A DNA stretch of 64,000 nt from Cavia porcellus. Taxonomy: Eukaryota > Chordata > Mammalia > Rodentia > Caviidae. Below are positions 10,991 through 23,700 of the stretch, piece by piece. Numbering within the stretch: the first letter of the stretch is position 1; the number at the start of each line of letters is the position of its first letter. The notes beneath the pieces are model-generated. The model searched no databases and was not told the DNA's origin. It was given only the letters and a program-made list of their open reading frames with translations. The position numbers were made by a program, and so were the translations under genes. The stretch covers positions 65,933,474 through 65,997,473 of the forward strand of contig NW_026947504.1 of the NCBI RefSeq assembly GCF_034190915.1. The letters are read 5' to 3'.

Positions 10991-12052
10991 GTAATGATTC
11001 AAATATATAAAAATATGTGGCAATCATGATTCCCCATTATGTGGCCTTGAAGCCTTATAAAATTTTCACTTATTAATTAGAAAGGCTTTATTCTGGGCTT
11101 CTTGATATGGAAATATTTGAAGCTATAGTATATGAAGTTTTATCCAAATATTTCAAGGAAAAAGACAGACACTATGGTAACTACTATTCTTTAAAAAAAT
11201 TATTTAGTTATTTCTTATGTTCATTTTAATTAAGGGAAAAATTTAAAAAATTAGGATATATAATAGTAACTCTTTTCGATTTCCTATTAACTTGTTTTGA
11301 AGTCCTGTAATACTCCCACGATCTTGTTTTGACTGATTAGACTCTGTTCCATTCTGTGTGATATTATCAAGTCTGAGGGTATAGGCAACTACTTTGAAGG
11401 CAATAAGACTCACTAAGATGCCCATTCTGGTTTGACTATTGTCTCCTTTGGAGGTCCTGTAATGTTTACAATGCCTAAGTTTTATTGGTCTTGTTCTCTA
11501 CTGTTTTGTCCAACTTTATAATATCTAATGAGATAGACAAATCTTTTTAAGGAAACAAGAAACAACGTTGATAACCATTGTTAATAACCTTGTACTCTGT
11601 TCTACATCATGTGCTATGTCTATCCTTGGTTTTGACTGACAGCTTTGTTCTGCCATATTTGACTTTATTCTCTCCCCCCCAAAAAAAGTAATAAGAACTA
11701 AGGAGTAATAAAATCCAAAATGTGTATATTTTGTTGTAAAAAAGAGAGGAAGGGAAAAAAAAGAGCTCTAACGGATATAACAGCAAGTGTGTATAGGGGT
11801 GTTAAATAGCTGACTATATTAATGTTTTTGGATCATTGAACACAGCTGTTTGCAGTCTCTCTGTTTGAATGTCTCCTTTGTATTCTTTGATACTGTGATT
11901 TGAGCAACTATTTCCAAGATGATAATATGTAATCTATTAACAGGTGATTTCTTACTGTTATGCTTTTTTTTGTAGTTCTGTATTATATATAACCTTACAC
12001 TGCTTTGTTTTGTTTTGTGTTTTTCTCTTTTTCCTCTTAAATAAAAAAAAAA
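10991..12052 (+). other. L1 3' UTR, mosaic, with A-tail
   Basis: About 1.06 kb and unusually long. It has three parts. A short leader (10991 to about 11030) follows ORF2. A T-rich module (about 11030-11720) holds units of about 150 bp (GAAGTCCT at 11299, GAGGTCCT at 11451) and ends in an internal AATAAAA near 11707; it matches the 3' part of HAL1-like copy A and element X. A remnant purine tract (about 11740-11766) and a terminal segment (about 11890-12040) match the short 3' UTRs of the older copies at 1141-1541, 13486-13633 and 50025-50160. It closes with AAATAAA and the A-tail. Confidence 0.8.
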
Positions 12053-12067
12053 AAGAATCAAAGCCAG
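12053..12067 (+). repeat. Target-site duplication, right copy
   Basis: Identical to 5373-5387. Its first two A residues could also belong to the A-tail, so the unambiguous shared length is 13 to 15 bp. Confidence 0.93.
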
Positions 12068-12562
12068 ATCTGCCTGATTCTAAAGCTTTCTCCATGACAA
12101 TAAACTCTTTCCACACTATCCTCTAGTTACGCTGTGAATTATACAAAGATGAAAAAGACATAATTCTTCCCTACAAGCAGTACATAGTATAGTGGAGGAG
12201 ATCTGTGCTTACTTGTTTCTGACTCATTTAATGACTACTAAAGACTTTCAATTACAAGCTGGAGGAAAATGGGAAAGTTTCTTGGAAGAAGTAATATCTG
12301 AATTGTTCAGTATTCCCTACCTAAACCAATTTGGTGACTTTCCAGGTACATAAGCTCAATTTCCACACCCATAATATGTTCCTGTGTCATCTGGTCCCTT
12401 ATTCTTGTCTTGTGAATTGTTTGATCCGGTTGTCTTCCATTATACAAAATACTAGAGATTTATTACGGGAGGTTGAAAAGTTTAAGACTGAGAGACTGCA
12501 CCCAGAAAAGGCATTCTTGCTACAGCAGGCCATGTTGAAAGGTAGAAAAATGAAAGTGGCAC

Positions 12563-12563
<1 letters not shown>
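12068..12563. other. Unassigned right flank of the L1
   Basis: No gene or recognised repeat. Ends at a long GA microsatellite. Confidence 0.5.

Positions 12564-12650
<87 letters not shown>
12564..12650 (+). repeat. (GA)n microsatellite
   Basis: About 87 bp of GA dinucleotide with a single interruption (CA) near 12612. The open frames that cross it on both strands are artefacts of the repeat. Confidence 0.97.
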
Positions 12651-12653
<3 letters not shown>

Positions 12654-12843
12654 TGGAGGGAAGCTGAACATTTTATTAGTATTTAGCCATAGTAACATTT
12701 ACTCATTCATGAAGGGAGAACTTTCATGTCCTAAACACTCTTGAGAGGCCCTAATTCTTAATATTGTTGCTATGGCAACTAAATTTTAAAAGGAGTTTTG
12801 TAAGAGACAACCATTTCAACCATAGCAGGCATCTCCCAGTAAG

Positions 12844-12844
12844 T

Positions 12845-12898
<54 letters not shown>

Positions 12899-12902
12899 CT
12901 CT
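12844..12902 (+). repeat. (TC)n microsatellite followed by T-run
   Basis: About 47 bp of TC with one TTT interruption, then a T-run. It is complementary to the GA tract about 195 bp upstream. Confidence 0.97.
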
Positions 12903-12939
12903 CCACACAAGCCTCCTTTCTTTCTAACATTCTTCTGAA

Positions 12940-13110
12940 TCTTCCTACTTCATGGATTTATTTGTGCAATGCTTTCTTCCCTTATTTCTTCCCCTAATCT
13001 CCACCCACTGTACTAACCATTTCTACTTATTCATGACTTAACTCAAATGCTACTTTCTCCACAAATTCTCCGGCTTTCCAGGCTGTGTTGTTTTCCCTTC
13101 TTTCTTTTTT
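12940..13110 (+). repeat. LINE-2 3'-end relic
   Basis: TTCATGACTTAACTCAAATG, CTACTTTCTCCACAAATTC and CGGCTTTCCAGGCTG follow the order of the L2 3' end (CTCAGCTCAAATGTCAC, CCTCAGAGAGGCCTTCC). It is strongly diverged, as expected for an ancient mammalian repeat. Confidence 0.5.
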
Positions 13111-13185
13111 GGGATAGAAGCTATAATTGTAATTAGGTCACTTCTTGTAGAAATTTGACTCTGGTCAATATCATAAATTGATGTG

Positions 13186-13633
13186 ATCAGTGTTAATAAA
13201 GTTGTGGGGAAAAAGAAACACTTCTCCACTACTGATGAGAGTGCAGACTGATTCAACCACTATGGAAGACAGTCTGGAGATTCTTCAAAATGCTAGTATT
13301 GGAAGTCCCATTCAATCCAGCTATTCCCCTTCTGGGTATTTTCCCAGAAAAATTCAAAATGTCACGCCACAGCAATATATGTTCACCCTTAGTTATAACA
13401 GCACAATTTGTAATAGATAAATCTTGAAAACAACCAAAATGCTCATGAACCATAGAATGGATTTTTTAAAAAAAAGATGTGGTGTGCTCACTTTGGCACT
13501 TTGTAACCTGAACAGCTACTTCTCAGATAAAAATATGTAATATATTAACTAGTGTTAATTTCTTACTGTGTTTTTTGAAATTCTGTATCACTTCTATACT
13601 TTCTTTCTGTTCTGCTTTTTAAAATAAAAAAAT
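13186..13633 (+). mobile_element. Truncated L1: ORF2 C-terminal part joined to terminal 3' UTR
   Basis: 13190-13470 matches the end of ORF2 of the full-length L1 from the Cys-rich region (GTGGGGAAAAAGAAACACTT) through the GAATGGATTTTTT block. At about 13486 it jumps to the terminal 3' UTR segment (AGATAAAAATATGTAATATA) and ends in AAAATAAAAAAA. The last ORF2 codons and the middle of the 3' UTR are missing. Several stops are present. Confidence 0.75.
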
Positions 13634-13639
13634 TGGTGC

Positions 13640-16330
13640 AATTTAGAGTGTCATATGTCTTGTTTCTAACAGTAACCCTATAGGCATTCAGCAAGTACTT
13701 ATCCAGTAAACTAATAAAACGAAGTAGGAAATGAGTCCATGAATGAATGAAGGGGGAGAATTCAGACCTCAGTTACAGAGTGGGGATGGTGGGAAATGCC
13801 ATCGAAAGGCAAAATCTTGATCCAAAATTGAGACAAAGAAGCAATAGGGAGAGATGAACATGTCACAGATGTTGCATACTTCTTCCTAAGATTGATCTTT
13901 TTAAATAAAATTTTAAAATTAAGCTTCTAGAGACTCGTATACATATCCTGGTGGACCAGACATGACTTACCTTTTCTAAAATGCAGACAGAATAGAAAAA
14001 ACTCAGGAGACGACTGAAAAACATCATAGCAAAGTTTCTATTACAGTATTTAGGGAATGTTCCTTTTCTACTACATTTTATAACCCGAAAAGGACTAAAA
14101 CTTGGAATATGGTGGATCCCTGGGTATTTTCACATTCTTGTTAGCTTAGCCCAAATCTACCTAGTCTCTTTTGTCCAACTTCTTCAGTATATAATGGCAC
14201 TGGATTTGTTCCTTGAGGCATAGGAAGTCTCTCAAAGAAATGATTATGCTAGACTGTTTAAAAAGCCAGCAATGAGCTTATGGTGTTGTATGCAGAGAGA
14301 GGTGTGCAAACAAGTCCATACTTGTAATTGAGACCCACACGCACACCAATTTCTGCTCCATGTCCTTAGTTTTGACAGGAATATGAAGTCACTCTAACCA
14401 GCAATTTAAATGATTCCCTTCTTTGGTCTCCTGATCTAATGGTGTATTGTTCGTTGCCTAGGAGGTAAAGCCAACCTTGCAGTTCCCTCTCTTGCAGAGT
14501 TCCACTATCTACCTTGAAGTTGCAAAAAGGTGAGTAGATGCTCTCAGGGTCTTAAAGAACAGTGTAAGTGGACCTAAGTGGACTTCTTTGCTCACCTCTG
14601 ATGGACTGAAGGCATGATAGTAATCACGACCTGCTCAAAACAACATATCTTGAAATATTGAATCTAAATCACACCTGGTTTGGGCTTTTGTTTGCTTTTG
14701 CTTTTTTTAAATAAATCTCTTTATAAATATTCTGGCTGTAACACTAAGCAATAAAATGGCTTTTTAACCTAAATGTGTCAACCTAATATTATTACAACCT
14801 ATTCAAGATTTTAAAAAACAATAAACCCCCAAATCTTGAAAATACATAGACTTTTATTCTCAAGAGGTGCTTGTACAATTTTCTCTACACCGTGTAGACT
14901 TCCATTTATTGATCCCATGGTACATTCCATTCTAATGATACATGAATACAGAAAGGATGGTAGTAAAAGTATACACAGCAACCTCAAATCATGCACTGTA
15001 ATAGTAACTGGTTCTTTCAACATCTGGAGTCCTGTAAGCAACTTTTAAGTAAAAGAAATCAAATCATTTTAAATTCATGTCCACACAAAGATTTATAAGC
15101 CATAAACTTATTTTTCCTGATCTCTTTTGAGGTTTTTCTGTAACTAAATCTGAATTTCAGTTTCCTGGTGTATGCAAATTTAGGATATTAGGATAAGGGT
15201 GTTCTGTCTACTCCCATGATAGACAGAATAGACATCACTAAGCACCTATAGAAACCTTTGCTACACAGTATTCCAGGCAGCAACTATCGGTCAGTTCAAG
15301 ATTGCACATGAGTTGAAATCTATTTGCAGTCCTAAAACAGGAGGTCCTAAGACTTCCTGTAGCTTCCTGAATCTATGATTCTAAAGGATGCCTATACAAG
15401 GAATAGTCCCAAATACAGAAGCACATTAATCTATAAGCTTTCAGTTCAAGAACTTTTATAGTTATAAATAAATAAACCAGAGCAAAAATATATCAAGTCT
15501 ATTGAGAACACATAAGGCCACTGTATTTTGATCTTGTGAATAAATGAGTATTTCAATTTCTTTGTACTTTATGCATAAGCTATAACCTTTCAATACATTA
15601 TTTTATCTTTCCTTATTTTCCTTAATCCTTAATTCTTCCTGAAGTCATGTGAACACTTAGAATATCCTTCTCCACTTTGGATTTTTTCCCCACTGTGCAC
15701 TCTGGGTGACAGTGTCCTTAACATACCTTGATTCCTCATCAAATTTCGCTCAGGGAATGCCTAATGAAATCAGCCAAAATAAGGTGTAGATCATGACTGA
15801 AATCCAAACCTTCTTCTCCTATCAGTGCATTTTTTCTTTATTATGAACCATGGCCCAAACTAAAGAACTACATTTCTAGTTGTAGGATTATTTTATTTTA
15901 AAAATAAAAAAGATTATAAAGTTATTTGGAAGATTTAGCAAGGCAAAATGATCTTTCACAGTTATCCTAAACTTTCCCCTGGAAAAAATGGCTCATCTTC
16001 ATCATAAATACCAGCTTTAGGTCCACTTATTGTTCGTTAAGACACTGAGGGCATCTATTTTAAAGATAGTGGCTTATGAACCACCTAAATCAATAAACTA
16101 TAGGTACTTAGAAAATATCTACATGATTGCGCTCCATCCAGAAGTAAATATCAGAATTTCTTAAAATGCAAACCTTAAAAATGTGCAAATCATCAAGTTA
16201 TACCTACTATGGGAGTCTTATGAACAAATAAAGTTGAAAACAGCTGTTTCAAAGCAAAGGTTCAGTAAAATCTAGTTGGTGTGCATAGCAACATTTATAG
16301 TTTTTCCTTTATACTGATACTTCCAGTAAG
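13640..16330. other. Unassigned intergenic sequence
   Basis: No host gene, RNA gene or repeat could be recognised over 2.7 kb. Base composition is A+T rich. Short open frames on both strands show no domain and no codon bias. Confidence 0.5.
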
Positions 16331-18730
16331 ATTATGGTTAGGTAAAGAACACAAACAGCCTAAATTTGAGGGTTCCAGGAGGAACTTCTTGGAGTAACTC
16401 AAAGGAGAGTCTGATTCCAGTTTATTAAGTTGAGACTATCATGGATAGGGTTAGGAGGGTTAGTGGGACTGGTTTAGGTGAGTTGAAGTGAAGTGGGGCA
16501 TGAGATTGGGGAAGTTAAATGACTCAGTGTGTGACTATAGCAATCAGCTGTGACCTAGCAGGTGAAGTGCGTGTGACAAATCCTAGCAGAATAGGCAGTT
16601 TCCAGGCTGAAGTATGGGTGTTGAAAGATGTAAGAAGGGGTTGTGATTGTCCTTAGACCTCAAGAACTTGGGCATCTATGGGGATGCTTAGACCTATTGT
16701 TTCTGGAGGGTTAAGATAACAGAGAAAAAAATGAGCTAAGGGATCAGGTGTGGACATGTGGGTCTTTGATAAATTGCATCGGCTGAGTAGGGTCAGAGTT
16801 GGTATGTGGCTATGTGGATCATAGAGGCAACTGAGGAGCACCTGTGAGACAAAAAAGACATATGTGTTTGGACGTAGCTAGACAATATCTGAAAGAAACA
16901 AAAGAAAATGTCATTATGAGTAGTATTGAAACAATGGGCTTAAGAAAACATATGAGACCAGAGATCCAGGAAGTGGTCCATCAGCCAGCCAAGGTGTGAG
17001 ATGAGGCCTGATTTAGTAGGGAAGCAGCTTGATCATGCAGCCTTTTCATGCCATCTCATATAAGTATAAACTTTTTAGTGAAGAAACAGTAGGTTTCTTG
17101 GAGAAAGTCACAAGCAAGTCTAGATCTTGGCATTTTGGAACACAGCAGCCAGTGAGTTGATTTGATCTTATAGATTAGTGAGTTGAAGTGGTACCTGCTC
17201 AGAAATGGTAGAGGAATGATGAAGAAGAGAAAGGTTCCATCAGGCAAGACGCGCGGGGGAGATCAAGCTCTTGGCAAAAGTGGTCTGTATGCAGCAGAGC
17301 AGTGAATTTTGTTTTTGGTCAGGAACTGAGGTTGTCATCTCAGGCAGTCATTGGGTAAGAAGTTGCAGCTGCTTGAAGACTGGAGAGTTGGATGGATATT
17401 TGAGGGAGAGCTGAGAAACAGTGTATAAAGACTAAGTTTGACTGGCTGAAATCTAACAGTGGTGGCTATTCTGACTACTGTCAGGAGAACAATTAACTGG
17501 TAACTTGCTGGCTGGCTGGTAGAAGATGAGCACATTGATCTGAGTTGGAAAGAATTTGGTTAAGGTGCTCTGGAGCCAGAGGTTAGTGAGGCTGGGTAAG
17601 AAGGAATGTTCACATGAGGGAAACTGTAAAGTAAATTTCAAGGAAAAGAGAGAGAGAGAGAGTCATAAAAGAAAAACATGTAGCTTTCTGAGACAACCTT
17701 TAGAGAGAGGCAAGAATAGCCTGACCTTGGTTTTAAGGTAGTAAATGAGAAGGGCAGAATGGAAAGGGCAATGGAAACCTGGATAATAAGGAGGATCTCC
17801 CATGATTACTGAAGAATGTTTCTTTTTAAGGGTTTTAAGAAGGACATGTTGGCCAGGATATTGGGAAGGCTGGGGAAAAAGAGAGTTAGCAGGCACTCAC
17901 AGAAAGGCTTGAATGCTCTAAAGTGACTGAGAGTAATTTTGTAAGTATTGGAGACCCCAGAAGTAGATTCTAATCTCTTGCCTGCGATATGGCACATGGC
18001 AGGAAAGGAAAGAAAGAGCAAGAGAAAAAGTGGAGATGTGCACAGCATGGATCTAGGATGACCAGTTGCTCTCCAGGAACAAAAGATCATGAGGCACCCA
18101 GATTTTTGATATCTATTCATTATATTTCATTCAAAGACAATGGTTGAAGGGTGGTGGTGTTTCTGGAAACAGTAATGGCAACTATGGTGGGCTAGGAAGA
18201 TCAAAACATTCTTGCAAGGAAAAGAAAAAGGACAGGATAAAATGGTAATAAGGCAATTGTAGTTTTTCTAAGTGCTTTATCCTCTTTCCAGGTCTCATCT
18301 TGCCTGTGAGTGCCACAGCAGTCCTTAGCCCTAGAGTTTCCAACTGTGACCAGAAAAGAGTGTGGATTTTCTGCATTCCAAGGACAAGGTCAATTTAAAA
18401 CATGTTGTTCCCAGCATGTAGAAAATGTGTGGATAGAATGAGGCCCAGAAAAAAGGATGCTCATATATAGAGGAGGGCCAAGCGTCATCTGGCCAGTGCT
18501 GAGACCTGGGAATAAGGAAAGAGGTAAGAGAGGGTGACTAGAGTCTTTTGTAGTTTGGTAAGAGTGAGAAAGGCAGCCAGGATCAATATTTAGGTCAGAG
18601 CTGTTAAGTTTTGCCTGTTCCTGGGAAGTGATTGGGTCTTGATTTTGTTTCTGGAGTCAGAGTGTCCAGCACCGACTGGGGAAAGAGTTTTTGTCTATCA
18701 GCCAGACAACAGTTGTCTGTACAATGTGAT
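16330..18730 (-). repeat. Old unclassified repeat block R1, possibly antisense ERV
   Basis: The plus strand is rich in G and A, unlike the flanks. Its left part (about 16340-16660) aligns by eye with 24200-24545 over more than 300 bp, sharing AAAGGAGAGTC/AAAGGAGGGTC, GGGTTAGTGG/GGGTTGG, GGCTATAGCAA/GACTATAGCAA and GGCTGTGATTGT/GGTTGTGATTGT. I saw no protein motif. Antisense retroviral LTR or internal sequence is one reading, because reversed it contains AATAAAC-type signals. The family name is not known to me. Confidence 0.35.
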
Positions 18731-20745
18731 ATTTATGTATATTGGGAAAGTAGTCAAGATCACGTGTTGTGTTCAACCATAAATTACACAAATAGCTAGA
18801 AAATGAATAAGGAAAAGCCAAATATTTGAATTTAAAAGTTTATCATCACTAATAATTATAACCTAGAAGTTATCAGCATGATAATATGTTCTTTAGTGTT
18901 GTGTCTTTGAATAGCTCTTCATTTGGGAAACATAAATATAATACACATTAAATATAATACACCATGAAGACAGCAATAATAAGTGTCACAAACCAGATCA
19001 GAACTGCCCAAGGAGGCACCATTGCCTGTTTTTGTCACCAGTGTAAGTATGTCTGCTAGACACGCAGAAAAGCTCATGTTAGTAGTAACCTCAGAAATGG
19101 GAGTTATAGCTTTTATTTGTGAGCACCAGCTAAACCAAAGAGGAGAGTTGAGACTGGGGAAAGAGTGACTGAGGAAAGCCAAGCTAAAGCCACCTACTCT
19201 TAAACAACAAGGAGCTCTTAGAAGGAACAACTTGGGCTCAACCACATCCTCAAAATAACTAAACGAATTCATTTTTCCTGTTAAACTGCATCCTTCACTA
19301 ACTTTTTTCTCGACATAGTTGAGCTTTTTAGTTCTGCTATTATTGTTCTCTCTCTTTTTTTTCTATCCCAGTAGGGCAAAACTTTATCATACAAAATCCT
19401 CTCACATCAAAAATACATCTCTATACTTATAGCTTTCTTTGCATTTGCTTCTTTATTCTACTTGCTACAACCTTTCTATAACAAACCTGGTGACTGCCAC
19501 TTAAGTTTTAAATTATCTTAGTCTTTCTCTCTTTTTCCACTCTTCTGTCTCAGATTGTTATATTTTAAATTGGATGACTGCTCACAACCTCTAAAAGTTT
19601 TATTGTCTTTATCAAAGCAGCAGGCAAGGAAATTAACCCTGTAATTGTAGTCTAATAATTCACAACATATAAGAAATGTTTTAAGTATACCAATTAAATC
19701 TAAAATATCAACTTGAATTAGAAGCTAAAAATAAATTTATAAATCAGCTACTTTGTAACAATGAGCTCCTGTAAATTTAGGAAATAGCATTTACGTCCCA
19801 AAGATCATCTGGGAGCCATGTCCCAGGAAGAATTTTTTATTATTATTATCTCTATTTCCCTAGACTTAGAATTTTCTATGTGTTACTTTTGTTGGTTCCT
19901 TGACTGAGGTTTTATAGCCTGAAACAAAAGTAAAAGAGCAAAAAGAAAAACAAATGAATTGTCTCCATTCATTTTGCAATTGGACAACTAAAAGACCTCT
20001 GGGCTGACGTACATAACCTTAGCCCTCACTGTAGTTTTTCCAGACTATTCCATAGCCATGTATGTCCTCTTCACTGGGACTCAATGAACAATTGGATGTC
20101 CTCGCTCCTTTTCAGGCTTTGGGAGGTCAGTCCTCTGCACTGATTTGTAATTACAAGTAGCCTTCCAACTTTATACATCACAGTTTATTACTGTTGTGTT
20201 TGCCTCCACATGATGAGTTTTAAAAATTTCTCACATAGAGGCACCACTTGTCTCAGTGTGTAACTATGACAGTACAGAAGTTGAGTGATTACTTGAATAT
20301 GACACTTGATCTGAAGACTGAGAGGCTCAGAATGACTGCTTTATCAAGACCCCTCAGCATGAAAAAGTCTCAGGGAAACAACCTCAAGCTGAAATCTCTG
20401 TGACTATTAGTAACTCAAAAATGTCACAGAAAATATGCAGAAGAAAACTATTTGCAATACTTGTATAGGTGTTTTGATCACAAAACAGAGAAGGAACAGA
20501 GTAGTTTGCTACATGACATATATCAGCCTAGTTTAAGCAAACTTTAAAAACTGACCAGAACAAACCTCTCTGAGAATAACTCATTGTTTATTTGGCTTGG
20601 TTGCTGCCTCTGTAGATCTGCTCTAATCTTTACCCATACATTTCAGGAGCCCTGGACTCTTACTTAGGGGTTCTTTCATCTTGATATCCATTTCAAACAT
20701 TCCTCCAGCCAAAGTTTCCCCGCACAATCATAATGGGTGGCCTGG
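18731..20745. other. Unassigned intergenic sequence
   Basis: A+T-rich sequence in which I recognise no gene or repeat. A small 15-bp partial duplication (TTAAATATAATACAC) lies near 18945. Confidence 0.45.
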
Positions 20746-23700
20746 AGGCAGCAGTGGATGATATTCTGAGCTAGAAAGGACATGAGAGTAAGAAAGGCAT
20801 TATGAAGGGGTTTGGCTATGAGGCCAAAATTTGGAACCCAGAGGCAGAGAAATTCAACGAGACTTAAGAATGAGAGAAGATTTTGTTTGTTTGTGAGGAG
20901 GGGAACTAATTAAATGAGAGCTTTACAATGTCATGTTAGCCCTTGAAATGGGGGTAAGGTAAAGCCCCAGATATTGAGCAGTGGCCTAGTTTAACTGTGC
21001 TTAAAAGGTGAGGCATAATATCTGCAGGAAGAAAGAAAAAAGAGGAGAGAGGTGTCTAGGTAACAGTTTTGGGGAGAGCAGCCATAGCTTAAGATTGTGG
21101 CTGCAAGCCTGGCTAGGTGAGTCCTTTACCTAAAGCCTTGAGGGGGACTGTCCAGATAATCTGAGTAACATGGCCTGAGGGTAAGTCAGTCTACATGAAG
21201 GTGAAAAGGACATGGGAATCAAGATAGAGGTAAGGGATCAGAGGAATGAGTAAAGAGGAGAAGGGTAGGATGTGTGGAGATGAATGGAAGATTTCCATTG
21301 CCCAGAGCTTGAGAAGGAGGTCTCATCCCAGCGAATCACCAGAATTGAATGACAGAACATATTCTATGGAGCAACTCAACGGTGCTGTCAAGGAGGGATG
21401 AAAAACTGGCCATCAAATTTTACTGCTGATATTAAAGATTTAACTACAGATCCCCAGAACATTGATGAGGACGAATAAGTGGCCCATATGTGAGGAGAAA
21501 TGAGATAAATTTCCCTTCAACCAGAGGAGTTACCCTGGGCTTTTGTGTAATGATAGGCTGGGGGGTGCAAAACCTGTAAGCCCTGTCAGTCTTAAGCTCA
21601 AAGAACAGATTTCAGTACATCTACAGAACGGGGTGAGAGAATAGATCACCCCACTCTCATTTTGGAACAGAGACAGTCTCTCTTCTAGTGGCCTTTTAAG
21701 CCACACAGGGGACAGAGTTTTGTGAATGGTCATAGATTTAGGTGTCACTTTACCCCTTGCTCTATGTTATTGCATTGAAGGTAAGACCCAAGTGGTTTAG
21801 ACTTGTTTGGGGAACTGGCCTAGCTGGGGTGCTGTTGTAAGAAAATGGTGACCAGATTTATTGTAGACCTTTCTGGACACCTCTCTGGCAACTTCCCGGT
21901 TTTGGTCAACCCTGAAAATAGTGGTCACAAGATCAGCCACAGGAGTTTGAGGATCATTTTTGAATTTTTTATCTTTGCCCTAATGTCTGGGGCTGCCTGG
22001 GAAATAAAGTAAGTCCAGAAAAAAAGTTGTCCCTAAGTGGGTGTGGCTTTTGGAGCCACCGTAAGTTGGGCTATAAATTAGGATGGACTTTTTTGAGGGT
22101 CTTGATAGATTTTTTTTTTTTTGGAGTTTGTCTAAGTTGATAGACTTAATGGAGACTCTCTGTAGAGCAATGGGAATGTATTGGATAGTCTTGGCATCTT
22201 TTCCAGTATCTGTGACCAAGCTCATGGCTCCATCTAGGGTCTTGTCAATGAACAGCAACTTTCTCAGGGTCTTTGTGATTATTTGGGGTGTAGGCCTCAT
22301 GAGTTGTACAGTAAACATGGTCTAAACTCATTATCTTGCATCAGGAAGGAAGGTGATGGTAAGAATGACATGAATATCTTGCCAGATGAGGTCAAAAAAG
22401 CACATGAAACAAATGAATACCTCAGTGTAATGTGAGCACTTCGGTGTGAATGAACCAAGGCAAGCTTTTAGTTGGAAGAAATTGCAGAGAGGGAGTGGGA
22501 TGTAGATGTAAGCAGGCTATTAGTGATAGCAACCCTCACGAGGAATACAGAGATGTTAGGTTGGGAGGTTTGGTGGACCCAGGCGGGGTGGTCTGTTGGA
22601 AGGAAGTTTAGGTCAAGGGTGGCAAGACAGAGGGAAAGGGGTACAGAGGGAGAGGTCTGCTTGCCACAAGATTTTGTGTGAGGTAGAATTTGGGACTGAA
22701 CATTCACATGAAGGGGTATAAGTCATTATCTAGTGTGAGATGTAGCAGAATGAATAGAAGGAGGGACAAGAATGGAGCATGAAAAAGGCCTGATTATATG
22801 GATCCTTTTCCTGTTTGCTGGAGCTCTGGACAAAGCAGTCAAGTTTAGGAAAGACCTAAACATTAAGTGAACAGTATTTTGGCCAAAGGGACCCATTATC
22901 TAGCTTGTAATGTAACTTGCCCACATTACAGAAATGGATGAGGCATTTTGATTTGAAATAGTTTTGGAGACAGTTTATTGAGAAGGCAGCTATCAGGGCA
23001 GCTATCTTTAGGAGAGCAGAGGCAGTTCATCCGATGGTGAATCAGGGCTAAGAGTGTCCAACAGGAAGAAGGGTGATCAGAACAAAAAGAAGCATCTCCC
23101 AGATAAACTCTCAGAAGAACTGGAGCAAAGGACAAAGAGAACCTGGTTCTATTATATAATGAACTAAGCCAAAGCCCAGTTTCTATTGGGCCTATTTAGG
23201 ACTTGACTGTCTGACTGAAGAGGCAGACTCCCTGGGAGGACTTATCCCACAGTTTTGAGTGATAGGATTTATGTGGAGGATTACTTGGATGACTCTCCTT
23301 GAAAGAGTAGCGATTATCTTCATCCTGGCTGAACATGGCTAAACACAGGCGCATTTCAGTGTGTTGATATGTACAGTGCTGGCTAGGACTTTTCCTTATT
23401 CCCTCAGATGGTTTTAAGCGATGCAAATCGCCCTGGCCAAGGTGCTGGTATGTAGTTTTTGAAGCAAGGCAGCAAATCAGTGCTGTCCCACCCCGTAGCT
23501 CTCAAAAATCTTGTGTGAGCCAGGCAGGAAGGAGAGCCACACTGCATCCTATTTGCTGGAATTGAGCCTCAAGGATAAGAGATATGACTTGCCAGGGTAT
23601 GAAAAATTACACATCAGAGCTGAAGCACCAACCCCCAAACATTAAATATTACCTCAAATTGTGTTATGCAGATTACTCTTTATGCATATTATTTTCTCTG

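Larger units (their letters stand above)
5388..12052 (+). mobile_element. L1: Full-length, nearly intact LINE-1 retrotransposon
   Basis: A 6665-bp non-LTR retrotransposon with all parts in order: 5' UTR (5388-6078), ORF1 (6079-7131), a 19-bp spacer, ORF2 (7151-10990), a long 3' UTR (10991-12052) and an A-tail. It is bounded by a perfect 15-bp target-site duplication, so neither end is truncated. ORF1 is uninterrupted. ORF2 has the same reading frame from end to end with a single TGA at 10004-10006. Intact flanks and nearly intact ORFs point to a recent insertion of a young family. It is in sense orientation relative to the plus strand and no host gene is visible around it. Confidence 0.95.

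Noticed and set aside
12331..12744. 137-codon frame with a long Arg-Glu repeat
   Set aside because: Product of the (GA)n microsatellite. The same applies to frames at 12764-12997, 28363-28690, 37788-38084 and 62536-62742.
13186..13633. Independent short gene with a polyadenylation signal
   Set aside because: The whole block matches the ORF2 end and terminal 3' UTR of the full-length L1 and contains stops.
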